Assembly (NCBI GenBank): GCA_964545715.1
Contig: CAZJHX010000001.1
Location: forward strand, 124,001 to 188,000
Reading direction: 5' to 3'
Source of the DNA: CAZJHX01 sp964545715
Lineage (GTDB): Bacteria > Myxococcota_A > UBA9042 > GCA-2863065
Length of the DNA: 64,000 nucleotides
Shown here: in pieces, positions 8,455 through 15,797 of the stretch
Position numbering within the stretch: the first letter of the stretch is position 1
How the letters are laid out: each line of letters starts with the position of its first letter
Program-made: the position numbers and the translations under genes
The notes under the pieces: generated by a model
What the model saw: only the letters and a program-made list of their open reading frames with translations
What the model was told of the DNA's origin: nothing
Databases searched by the model: none

Positions 8455-8937
8455 ATGGCACTCACTGGAAAAACAATTGGCGACGTCGTCGACATATTCT
8501 GCTCGCGCTGCCGCCTGAATCTGGACGCCTCCGTCGCGGCGCTGGCTGACGGCAAGGTCGTGAAAGTGACCTGTCGCACGTGCAACAACGAGGTCAAATA
8601 CCGTCCCGCTCGAGACGAAGACGCTTGGAAGAAGAAGCAGCTCGAGAAGGTCATGCGCATGCGGGAGAACCGCTTCGCGGGCAAGCCTAAGAGCGAGATG
8701 AGCGGCCCCAACCCACTGCGCAAGATGTGGGATGATCTGACCGACAAGGTCGACTCACGCCGCGCCCGCGTCTACGACCCGACGCGCACATACGAAGTCG
8801 AGGAGGCGCTGCTGCACAAGCAGTACGGCATGGGGATCATCGAACGCGTCGACCAGGACGGCGAGATGAATGTGCTGTTTCGAGATGGGTTTCGCGCGCT
8901 GCCCAGCCAGCAGGAACCGGAGGAGCCTGACTACTAA
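8455..8937 (+). CDS. Zinc-ribbon protein with UvrD-tail-like C-terminus
   Basis: This 160-residue cytoplasmic protein has an N-terminal zinc ribbon with two Cys pairs (CSRC near residue 16, CRTC near residue 40), a charged Lys/Arg/Glu helix in the middle, and a C-terminal segment LHKQYGMGIIERV followed by MNVLFRDGFRAL. The latter resembles the HxxFGxGxV...F.xGxKxL tail of UvrD/PcrA, a Tudor-like fold that contacts RNA polymerase. That comparison is by pattern only. Similar small zinc-ribbon proteins occur in myxobacteria, with no assigned function known to me. It ends one base short of the stop of the convergent kinase gene. Confidence 0.78.
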   Translation: MALTGKTIGDVVDIFCSRCRLNLDASVAALADGKVVKVTCRTCNNEVKYRPARDEDAWKKKQLEKVMRMRENRFAGKPKSEMSGPNPLRKMWDDLTDKVDSRRARVYDPTRTYEVEEALLHKQYGMGIIERVDQDGEMNVLFRDGFRALPSQQEPEEPDY

Positions 8938-8938
8938 T

Positions 8939-9937
8939 CTAGGATGACTTGGCGAACAGCCGCGCCAGCAGGCCCTGCTTGGGGACCGGCTCGGCGGCGT
9001 GCAGCGCCGGGATCAGCTCTTCCATCAACAAGTCGACGCTTGGAGGTCTCATCGCTGGATCGCGGTTGAGGGCCCTATTCAGAATCAGGTCGATCTCTCG
9101 GCTGAGTTGGTGGTTCACGGCGGAGGCGCGCTTCGCCGGGATCCGCTTGTCCGAGAGCAGATACGTCACATACTCCTCACTGTTACGGCCGGGGCCGAAG
9201 TCCAGCTGGATGTGACGGCTGCCGGTGAGGATCTCGTAGGCGATGGCGCCCAGGCTGAAGATATCGCTGCGATAGTCCGTCGCCTCGCCGGCGGCCTGCT
9301 CGGGGGACATGTACGCAGGCGTGCCGACCAGCATGTCGTCTTCCCGTACCACGTCCACCTCGTCGGCCAGCTTTGCGATGCCGAAGTCGAGGATCCGTGC
9401 CTCGGCGTGACCCTCGCCGTTGAGCGCGATCATGATGTTGCTGGGTTTGAGGTCGCGGTGGATGACCCGGTTGTCGTGCATGACGACGAGCGTGCGCCCC
9501 AGCTGGGCGATGATATCGGACGCCTGGACCGCGTCGAGCCCGCTGCGGTTCAGCTGCATGTGTTCTTCGAGCGTGACGCCGCCGGCCCATTCGAGGGCGG
9601 CGTAATAGCGGCCCTCGAGGGTAGCGCCGACTTTCAGCACCCGGCACACGGCGGTGTCCTTCAGGCGCTGACACAGAAACTGCTCTTTCAGATAGGGGTT
9701 GCGCGTGCGGCCGTTGATCTTCTCTATCTGACTCTGGATGCCGCGGTGGAGCACTTTGAGGGCGACCGGGCGGCGGTTTTTTGAGCGCTGGCGGGCTTCG
9801 TACACCGTCGAAAACGATCCGCGACCGGCGAGCGCCACGATTTCGAAGTCGCGGTCAACAACGGCGCCAGTCTCGAGATCGGTCGAGTGCGCAATTATGC
9901 GATTTCTGGTGCTCAAAGCGTGTGCGAATCCACCCAT
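8939..9937 (-). CDS. Hanks-type Ser/Thr protein kinase, soluble
   Basis: The 332-residue protein is nearly all kinase domain: glycine loop GRGSFSTVYEA (~39-49), VALKVL lysine (~60), HRDLKPSN catalytic loop, DFGIAKL, and GTPAYMSPEQ activation/APE segment. All catalytic residues are present, so it should be active. There is no transmembrane helix or sensor domain, and the ~35-residue C-tail is basic. The ATG at 9937 lacks a clear ribosome-binding site, but no better start is seen. Such short kinases in myxobacteria act in phosphorelays with FHA and sigma-54 partners; both types are encoded elsewhere in this window, but no direct link is visible. Confidence 0.9.
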   Translation of the reverse strand: MGGFAHALSTRNRIIAHSTDLETGAVVDRDFEIVALAGRGSFSTVYEARQRSKNRRPVALKVLHRGIQSQIEKINGRTRNPYLKEQFLCQRLKDTAVCRVLKVGATLEGRYYAALEWAGGVTLEEHMQLNRSGLDAVQASDIIAQLGRTLVVMHDNRVIHRDLKPSNIMIALNGEGHAEARILDFGIAKLADEVDVVREDDMLVGTPAYMSPEQAAGEATDYRSDIFSLGAIAYEILTGSRHIQLDFGPGRNSEEYVTYLLSDKRIPAKRASAVNHQLSREIDLILNRALNRDPAMRPPSVDLLMEELIPALHAAEPVPKQGLLARLFAKSS

Positions 9938-10066
9938 CGAACTGATCGTTCGGCACTATCTCACTATAACTAAAGGACAACCTCGTGCATGTATACCTAT
10001 AGAAAAACGCCGCTGCCACCCGCCGTTCTGTCTAAGCATACAGCGTAAGGCTGATGTAACGCAAGA

Positions 10067-10095
10067 TTGACTTTTAGGCCCTTTCAGCGTATGAT
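10067..10095 (+). promoter_or_regulatory. Housekeeping-type promoter for the PAAR gene
   Basis: TTGACT (10067-10072), exactly 17 bases, then TATGAT (10090-10095). Both hexamers differ from consensus by one base. Transcription would begin near 10102, about 63 bases before the PAAR gene's TTG start. Confidence 0.65.
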
Positions 10096-10164
10096 TTGCT
10101 GACCTTGAGCCGGTGTGTAGCGCCTTCAAGTTGCCGTAGTTACAGTTGTTATTGGAGGTTCCTT

Positions 10165-10491
10165 TTGGGAGGGCAAGCAAACGCCAGGCTGGGTGATAAC
10201 TCTAAGGTCCCGTCCGACGCTCACGGCTGCCCGGCCTGCCCGCACACTTGTGTCGGACCGCACATCGAGGGCTCTCCCGACGTATTCATCAACGGCAAAC
10301 CGGCGATTCGCGTCGGCGACCCCGGCATCCACTCCTGCTGCTGCGGCCCCAACACGCACACCGCCAAAGTCGGCTCGGCGACGGTGATCATCAACGGCAA
10401 GAAGGCGCACCGCAAAGACGATGACGTGACCCACTGCGGGGGCATGGGCAAGAGCATCGAGGGCAGCGAAGACGTCTTCTCCGGCGGTTGA
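10165..10491 (+). CDS. PAAR-domain protein
   Basis: The start is TTG 10165, six bases after a perfect GGAGG; upstream in-frame codons belong to the promoter leader. The 108-residue product is a single PAAR domain with the triplicated hairpin signature: NARLGD near the N-terminus, then GSPDVFINGKPA, GSATVIINGKKAH and a final GSEDVFSGG, with interspersed Cys/His (HGCPACPH, HSCCCGP, THCGG). PAAR proteins form the conical tip on VgrG spikes of type VI or related contractile systems and bind metal near the apex. No VgrG, Hcp or toxin gene lies nearby, so it is an orphan tip. The next gene starts inside its stop codon. Confidence 0.88.
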   Translation: MGGQANARLGDNSKVPSDAHGCPACPHTCVGPHIEGSPDVFINGKPAIRVGDPGIHSCCCGPNTHTAKVGSATVIINGKKAHRKDDDVTHCGGMGKSIEGSEDVFSGG

Positions 10492-11369
10492 CTCCGCGCT
10501 TCCCGGACGTCAACGAGGAGGCGCTCGGCCGCACTGTCGCGGCGACGAGCGAGTCGCTCAAGCAGTTTCCAGACGTCGACGATCCTCGCAATTACCAGAC
10601 ATTTCGGCTTAGGGCTCAAGCGCGGTACGCGGTCGGCGCGCCCGTTCGCGAGGTCGTGGACGACCTGCGCCTGGCGGGGCTCTGTCTGCGCCGCGAGGCC
10701 AGGGTTCGACTTTTCAAGATGGAGCCGCACCTGCTGAAGAGCCGGCGGCTGGATCCGCTGCACCTGGCGCTGCTGCACGCGGAGCCGGAGTATGTCGAGA
10801 AGATGGGGCTGGAGTACGGGCTGCCGCTGATGCAGTACTACGCGGGGACCGCTGACCGGCATCTCGAGGCTGAGGTGCAGACCATGTCGCCGTTTTTCCG
10901 CACGCGCGCGCTCAACCACCCCAAGCACGTCGTGGGGCTGGCGGCCGCCACGTATTGCGCCGCCCTGGGCGCGTTGGTGCGCGGCGACGAGAAAGAGGCC
11001 GCGGCGGTCTTGAACATGCTGAACCGGGCCGCTGACACGCTGGCGCAGGCGCCGCCGCCCTCCGGCAAGCGCTATCTGTTGCAGTGCGCGGCGCTGGCCG
11101 ATCTGCTGAGCCGACGCAGCGATGACGTGGCCCAACACGTCGCAGCGCTGGCGCCGTATGCGGACTCCGATCGCGAGAAGGCGCTGTCGATGGATGGTGA
11201 CGCCGTGCGTGGAGAGGGACTGGGAGCGCCCGACCTCGCAATCCCGGCGCTCTTCGGGCTGGCGGCGCTGATGAACATCGAGGTCGATATCGCGCCGCTT
11301 CGCGCCGTCTCACCGCACCTGGCGGACCTCTGCGCGGAGATCGAGCGCGCCTGGTTGCTGATTGAATAA
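10488..11369 (+). CDS. Partner of the PAAR protein, unknown function
   Basis: The gene begins with TTG at 10488, overlapping the TGA of the PAAR gene, a strong sign of translational coupling. The 293-residue protein has no signal peptide or membrane segment, and is predicted helical and tandem-repeat-like, with alternating Leu/Ala/Arg. The layout of small tip protein plus coupled soluble all-helical protein recalls effector-immunity or tip-adaptor pairs. It vaguely resembles Imm49-type all-helical immunity proteins, but I cannot confirm that by eye. Nothing in it looks catalytic. Confidence 0.75.
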   Translation: MTPRFPDVNEEALGRTVAATSESLKQFPDVDDPRNYQTFRLRAQARYAVGAPVREVVDDLRLAGLCLRREARVRLFKMEPHLLKSRRLDPLHLALLHAEPEYVEKMGLEYGLPLMQYYAGTADRHLEAEVQTMSPFFRTRALNHPKHVVGLAAATYCAALGALVRGDEKEAAAVLNMLNRAADTLAQAPPPSGKRYLLQCAALADLLSRRSDDVAQHVAALAPYADSDREKALSMDGDAVRGEGLGAPDLAIPALFGLAALMNIEVDIAPLRAVSPHLADLCAEIERAWLLIE

Positions 11370-11460
11370 CTGTTGCCATCGTGCGTCACACGGCGTGGCG
11401 CAAGAACACCACACCTGAATATCTCTTTCCTAACTTACTGAAAGTACGGATTGTTTTAGG

Positions 11461-11476
11461 TGGCACGGGGGTTGCT
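11461..11476 (+). promoter_or_regulatory. Sigma-54 promoter
   Basis: TGGCACGGGGGTTGCT matches the -24/-12 consensus (TGGCACG-N4-TTGCW) at every defined position, with GG and GC correctly 12 bases apart. Transcription would start near 11487, 38 bases before the downstream ATG. Two sigma-54 activators are encoded elsewhere in the window (16.9 and 59.7 kb). Confidence 0.85.
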
Positions 11477-11524
11477 ACCTCACGGGCCGTGTCTAAGCGG
11501 CAACCATCTTTTGAGGCTCGACCC

Positions 11525-13744
11525 ATGAATAAAACAATCCTGATCATGACTCTCGCAGCGGTCGCCTTCGCTGCGCCTGCCCTGGCGCAGGATCACAACG
11601 CAACTCCCGACTATCAGTATTCGGATCCCTACCCCGCCAAGCCCGACGGCGACTATGTGTGGGAGGAAGGTTGCGTACGTCCGGACGGCGAGGTTATCGA
11701 GGGCTTCTGGCGTCGCGACAAGGAAGACGGATTCATGTGGCAGACCGCCGGCTACGCCGAGGACGGCTCGTGGGTCGACTACGACTACCTCCCCGAAGAG
11801 GACTCGCCCTCCGGTTATGACTGGGAGCCCGGTTATCGCGGTGAGGACGGGGTCTGGCAGCTCGGTTTCTGGCGCCAGAAAGAGCGCGAGAAGCACCGCT
11901 GGACGTCGGGCACCTATGTCGATGGTGAGTACGTGGCGCCGCAGTGGGAGCCCGAAGAGATCATCGAGGAAGAGTACACCTACGAGCCGGGCTACCGCGC
12001 TGACACGGGTTACTGGATCTCCGGCTTCTCCCGCCGTCGCGCTCGTCTGGGTCACCGCTGGAACGCCGGCTACTGGCACGGCGGCTACTACACGCAGGGC
12101 TACTGGGCGCCGATCTCGCATCGCTCCGGTCACCACTGGGTGCACGGCCACATCGGCTACGGTGGCGTCTGGGTCGCCGGCTTCTGGCGTCCGACGATCC
12201 GCTCCGGCTACAGCTGGGTGGGCGGCTACTACGTTGCTGACACGTACGTCTGGGGCTTCTGGCGTCCGGCGCACGTCCGATACGGTCACAGCTGGGTCGC
12301 CGGTTACTCGGTGGGCGGCTACTGGCACGCCGGTTACTGGCGCCCCGCGCACCGCTCCGGTCACTACTGGATGCCCGGTGGCTACTACCGTGGTCGTTAC
12401 ACCGCCGGTTACTGGGGCTACGGTCACGCGCCGCGCTTCGGTCACGCACACTACGCTCGCTACCACCGGCACATTCACCGGTCGACGTACCACTCGTACC
12501 ACGCGCACCACGGCAAGGCGCACCACGGTCCGCACTTCCGCATGGGCAAGAGCGCTCTGTGGGCTCGCAGCTCGGTGCACCAGGTCCGTTACGCCTCGGC
12601 GAACCGCCCGTCGGCCGCCCGCGCACCGTACCGCACCCGTCGCCAGGTTGGCGCCCCCGCCGCGTCCCGCGTTCCGGTTCGCAGCAGCCGCGCCGGCAAG
12701 GCTCGCAGCGTGCGCTATGACGTGACCCGTCGTCCGAGCCTGCGTCCCAACCGGGGCAGCCGCACGCCGCGCAACAACCCCGCTTTCCGCGGGACCAACC
12801 GGACGCGTCGCATGGCGCCCAATCGGGCCGGCAGCGCGCTGCGTGGCAAGAACGCGCGAAACGGCAACGCCGCTCGTGCACCCAAGCTGCACCGCAAGAG
12901 CAACAACCAGGGCGGGCGCGCCATCCGTGGCGCCAACAACACCGGCCGCACGATTCGCGGGCACAACACGGGCCGGGCGATCAAAGAGAACCGGACCAAC
13001 AACCGCGTCCCCGGTCGCACGCTGACCCCCAAGCGGACCCAGCGCCCGACCAACCCGGGTCGTGTGAGTCCCCGGCAGCCCAAGCGTCCGACCAACCCCG
13101 GTCGCGTGCTGCGTCCCAGCAAGGCCAACAAGCCCGGCCGTATCACGCGTCCGGTGAACCGGCCCACGCGAGCGACTCCGAAGACGACGCGTCAGCCGAC
13201 TCGCCCCACGCGTGTCAGCCCCAAGACGCCGACGTTCAACCGTCCGACTCGTACGGCCAAGCCGCCGGTAGCCACGCGCCCCAGCGCGACGCGCAAGACG
13301 TTCAAGCGCCCGACGGCTCCCGCGCGGACAACGCGTCCCACCACGGCGCCCAGGCGTACGTTCAAGCGCCCGACGGCTCCCAAGCGCACGTTCAAGCGCC
13401 CGACGGCTCCCAAGCGCACGTTCAAGCGCCCGACGGCTCCCAAGCGCACGTTCAAGCGTCCGACCACTCCGACCCGTCGCACCACGACGCGTCCCACGCG
13501 GACCCCGTCGCGCACGTTCCGTCCGGCTCCGTCGCGGGCCCCGCGTCCGGCGGCTCGTCGGCCGGCGCCGAGCAAGCGTCCGACCATCAATCCGTCGTCG
13601 CGGCGGCCCCCCCCCCCCACGCCCCCCCAGCCCCCCCCCCCCCCCGAAACCCCCAAATGNNNNNNNNNNAAGCGTCCGACCATCAAGCGGTCGGCGCGTC
13701 GCCCCTCCCGCAGCTCGCGCCCCTCGGGCCGCCGCAGCCGCTAA
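11525..13744 (+). CDS. Secreted aromatic-repeat protein with long basic tail
   Basis: ATG 11525 follows a GAGG site and gives a signal peptide ending APALAQ. Residues ~40-330 are tandem ~20-residue repeats rich in Tyr, Trp, Gly and His (for example WVAGFWRP, HAGYWRPAH), resembling short aromatic/glycine repeat coat or matrix proteins. The remaining ~400 residues are extremely basic (Arg, Lys, Pro, Thr), with a TFKRPTAPKR decapeptide repeated in the 13291-13470 region. Transcription probably depends on sigma-54. The frame runs through an assembly gap and poly-C tracts, so residues ~690-720 and the total length are unreliable. The basic tail could bind polyanions such as DNA or acidic polysaccharide in an extracellular matrix; this is an inference. 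Confidence 0.8.
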   Translation: MNKTILIMTLAAVAFAAPALAQDHNATPDYQYSDPYPAKPDGDYVWEEGCVRPDGEVIEGFWRRDKEDGFMWQTAGYAEDGSWVDYDYLPEEDSPSGYDWEPGYRGEDGVWQLGFWRQKEREKHRWTSGTYVDGEYVAPQWEPEEIIEEEYTYEPGYRADTGYWISGFSRRRARLGHRWNAGYWHGGYYTQGYWAPISHRSGHHWVHGHIGYGGVWVAGFWRPTIRSGYSWVGGYYVADTYVWGFWRPAHVRYGHSWVAGYSVGGYWHAGYWRPAHRSGHYWMPGGYYRGRYTAGYWGYGHAPRFGHAHYARYHRHIHRSTYHSYHAHHGKAHHGPHFRMGKSALWARSSVHQVRYASANRPSAARAPYRTRRQVGAPAASRVPVRSSRAGKARSVRYDVTRRPSLRPNRGSRTPRNNPAFRGTNRTRRMAPNRAGSALRGKNARNGNAARAPKLHRKSNNQGGRAIRGANNTGRTIRGHNTGRAIKENRTNNRVPGRTLTPKRTQRPTNPGRVSPRQPKRPTNPGRVLRPSKANKPGRITRPVNRPTRATPKTTRQPTRPTRVSPKTPTFNRPTRTAKPPVATRPSATRKTFKRPTAPARTTRPTTAPRRTFKRPTAPKRTFKRPTAPKRTFKRPTAPKRTFKRPTTPTRRTTTRPTRTPSRTFRPAPSRAPRPAARRPAPSKRPTINPSSRRPPPPTPPQPPPPPETPKXXXXKRPTIKRSARRPSRSSRPSGRRSR
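13291..13470 (+). repeat. 30-bp coding tandem repeat (decapeptide TFKRPTAPKR)
   Basis: A 30-bp unit containing ACGTTCAAGCGCCCGACGGC is present at 13291-13320 and then four times in a row from 13351 to 13470, the last copy diverged. The period keeps frame, so it encodes tandem basic decapeptides. Copies 2 and 3 are identical, implying recent duplication. Confidence 0.9.
13607..13669. other. Assembly gap with flanking poly-C artefact
   Basis: Ten Ns (13660-13669) are preceded by C-runs of 12 (13607-13618) and 15 (13631-13645) bases. The 17-base sequence AAGCGTCCGACCATCAA occurs both before (13574-13590) and after (13670-13686) the gap, so a repeat-caused join is likely. Nothing inside should be trusted. 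Confidence 0.9.
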
Positions 13745-13757
13745 CGACCATTAGGAG

Positions 13758-13790
13758 TCGGTGGTCGCTCCCCCGCTTTGCGACCGCCGA
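13758..13790 (+). terminator. Hairpin after the repeat protein gene
   Basis: TCGGTGGTCGC (13758-13768) and GCGACCGCCGA (13780-13790) form an 11-bp stem with one G-T-type mismatch, starting 14 bases after the stop codon. It lacks a T-run but is the best candidate transcript end here. Confidence 0.5.
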
Positions 13791-13798
13791 TTCCCGGT

Positions 13799-13870
13799 GC
13801 CCCCTGTCCCCGGATCCCTGCTTCGGTCTCTCCTTCTCCGACCTGCAACCCATCCCCGGGGACAGGGGGC
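13799..13870. repeat. Perfect 15-bp inverted repeat, REP-like
   Basis: GCCCCCTGTCCCCGG (13799-13813) and its exact complement CCGGGGACAGGGGGC (13856-13870) flank a 42-base spacer. GGGGACAG-type palindromes recall RAYT/REP-associated elements of proteobacteria; no transposase is near. It could instead act as a transcript-end hairpin. Confidence 0.6.
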
Positions 13871-13917
13871 TGCCCACTGGCGCTGCTCTCCCGACAGTCT
13901 GATAGACTCGGCGCCTA

Positions 13918-14505
13918 TTGCGCGCCGCCTTCCCACTACTTCTCATGAGCATTCTCTTTGGCCTGCCGGGCTGTCGGGACAAGACCGACAACCACGTCGC
14001 CAACATCAGCAAGCTGGTTCACGACAAGGACTTCGATGGGCTCCTGGAGCTCACGCGGTCTGATGATGCGGAGTTGAAATGCCGGGCGGCCCGCACGCTG
14101 TCCTGGGTTCGCGCTCCCGAGGCTGCCGAGGCGCACGCTGCGCTGCTGACGCTGGAAGGGTGTCAGTGGAACATCCCGGTCGAGGCCGCCTGGCGGCTGA
14201 TGGAAGAGGACGCCACGGACAAGCTGCCGGACGTGATCGCGCAGCTGGGCGCCAAAGACCGCAAGATGCGCTGGAACATCGCCAAGGTGCTCGCCAAGTG
14301 GGAGAAGCCCGAGGCCCTGCCGCACGTGCAGAAGTGCATGGCCGACCCGGACGCCTTCGTGGCGGCCTGGTGTGGTTGGTCGGTGTGTGAGCTGACCGGC
14401 GGGCCCGACTGTCCGACCCCTAACATGGATCTGCGCGACGGGATGCGTGGGCCGTTCGCGGACGGCCTTACGCTGGAGCAGGCGTTTCCAAAGGCCAAGA
14501 AGTGA
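13918..14505 (+). CDS. HEAT-like repeat lipoprotein
   Basis: Starting at TTG 13918, the 195-residue product has a short lipoprotein signal with lipobox GLPGC (Cys ~19); an ATG at 13945 would leave too short a signal. The mature part is alpha-helical with HEAT/PBS-lyase-like repeats: pairs of helices with Ala-Arg-x-Leu and Trp-Asn-Ile-Ala patterns. Its stop codon overlaps the GTG start of the PurD-like gene, so the two are translationally coupled, an odd pairing for an envelope lipoprotein and a purine-type ligase. Function is unknown; a scaffold role is an inference. Confidence 0.75.
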   Translation: MRAAFPLLLMSILFGLPGCRDKTDNHVANISKLVHDKDFDGLLELTRSDDAELKCRAARTLSWVRAPEAAEAHAALLTLEGCQWNIPVEAAWRLMEEDATDKLPDVIAQLGAKDRKMRWNIAKVLAKWEKPEALPHVQKCMADPDAFVAAWCGWSVCELTGGPDCPTPNMDLRDGMRGPFADGLTLEQAFPKAKK

Positions 14506-15797
14506 CGGAGACCAAGCGGGTCATGGTCATCGGCGGCGGGTCGGCGCGTGACCACGCGTTGGTGGGTGCGCTGCGCCGGTCGCCCCACGTCTCGCGGCTG
14601 TTCTTCGTGCCGGGCAACTCGGCGGTCGAGCACCTGGAGGGCGTGGAGTCCGCGCCGGTCGCTACTCAGGACCTGGCGGGGCTCGTCGAGCTGGCGGAGA
14701 TGGAAGAGATCGATCTGACCGTGGTGGGGCCCAACACGCCGATTATCATGGGGGTCGTCGATCTGTTTCGGGACGCCGGGCTGGCGATAATGGGCCCGCA
14801 CAAAGCCGCCGCGCGCCTTGAGGGCTCCAAGGTCTTCGCCAAGAACTTCATGCTGCGAAACGACATCCCATCGTCGCGTTTTGCGGTCTTTCACGACACC
14901 GATCGCGCGACGCATTTCTGCCGCAGTCGCGGGTGGGCGCGCGTGATCAAGACCGACGGGCTGGCCTACGAAAAAGGGGTGGAGGTCTGTCACAGCGTCG
15001 AGCAATGCGAGGCGTCGATTCAGCGCATCATGGTCGATGAGGTGCTGGACAGTGACGGGCCGGCGCGCGTCGTCATCGAGGAGCGTCTGGAGGGGCCCGA
15101 GATCACGCTGTGTGTGCTCTCCGACGGGCACGACGTGCTGACGTTGGACGCCAACCTCAACTATCCGCGCGCGCTGGACCACGGAGCGGGCATGCGCACG
15201 CGCGGCATGGGGGCTGTCAGTCCCGCGCCGGATGTCGACGCTGAGCTGCTCAAGCGCATGGAAGAGACCATCGTACTGCCCACCGTGCGCGGCATCTCAG
15301 ACTATGGGCCACCGCTGGTCGGCGCGCTGTTCATCGACGTGATCATCGAGCGCGGCGACCCCTACGTGCTCGATTTCAACGTGCGCTTCGGCGACCCCGC
15401 CACGCAGGTGATGCTGGCGCGCCTGAAAAACGACCTCTTCGAGCTGATGGAGGCCTGTGTGGGCGGGACTCTCGGCGCGTTTCGCCAGGGGCTGAGCCTG
15501 GATCCGCGGACGGCGGTGTCGATCGTGACGGCCACCGACGGATATCCGGCCGTGCGGCGCCGCGATGATCCCGTGACGCTGGACCCGGGTATCGAGACCG
15601 AGTTTCGGACCGTGCACATGGGCGGCATGCGGCACACCAAAGACGGCCTGCTGACCACCGGCGCGCGTGTGGCGACGGTGACGGCGCTGGGCGACGACCT
15701 GGAGCAGGCGACGCAGCGGGCGTACGAAGGGATAGCCAAGGTGCGCTTTGACGGCGCGCACTACCGAAAGGACATCGGGTCGGGCTACTTGGCGTAG
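14502..15797 (+). CDS. purD: Phosphoribosylamine-glycine ligase (GARS) family, divergent
   Basis: The 431-residue ATP-grasp protein aligns along its whole length with PurD, which ligates glycine to phosphoribosylamine in purine synthesis. Clear family blocks are TVVGPNTP, GPHKAAARLEGSK, RGMGAVSPAP, FNVRFGDPATQ and the C-terminal GYPAVRRRDDP region. Several signature positions differ: the N-terminal GSGGREHA is GGGSARDHA, KADGLAAGKGV is KTDGLAYEKGV, and the usual SQDHKR segment reads as a different sequence. It may therefore be a true but divergent PurD, or a paralogue joining other substrates. The GTG start overlaps the preceding stop (GTGA). Its end overlaps the convergent lipoprotein gene by 13 bp. 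The symbol is given with this reservation. Confidence 0.75.
   Translation: MTETKRVMVIGGGSARDHALVGALRRSPHVSRLFFVPGNSAVEHLEGVESAPVATQDLAGLVELAEMEEIDLTVVGPNTPIIMGVVDLFRDAGLAIMGPHKAAARLEGSKVFAKNFMLRNDIPSSRFAVFHDTDRATHFCRSRGWARVIKTDGLAYEKGVEVCHSVEQCEASIQRIMVDEVLDSDGPARVVIEERLEGPEITLCVLSDGHDVLTLDANLNYPRALDHGAGMRTRGMGAVSPAPDVDAELLKRMEETIVLPTVRGISDYGPPLVGALFIDVIIERGDPYVLDFNVRFGDPATQVMLARLKNDLFELMEACVGGTLGAFRQGLSLDPRTAVSIVTATDGYPAVRRRDDPVTLDPGIETEFRTVHMGGMRHTKDGLLTTGARVATVTALGDDLEQATQRAYEGIAKVRFDGAHYRKDIGSGYLA

Noticed and set aside
13291..13470. Regular 30-bp repeats as a possible CRISPR array
   Set aside because: Units are contiguous without spacers, keep the reading frame and encode decapeptides in a secreted protein.
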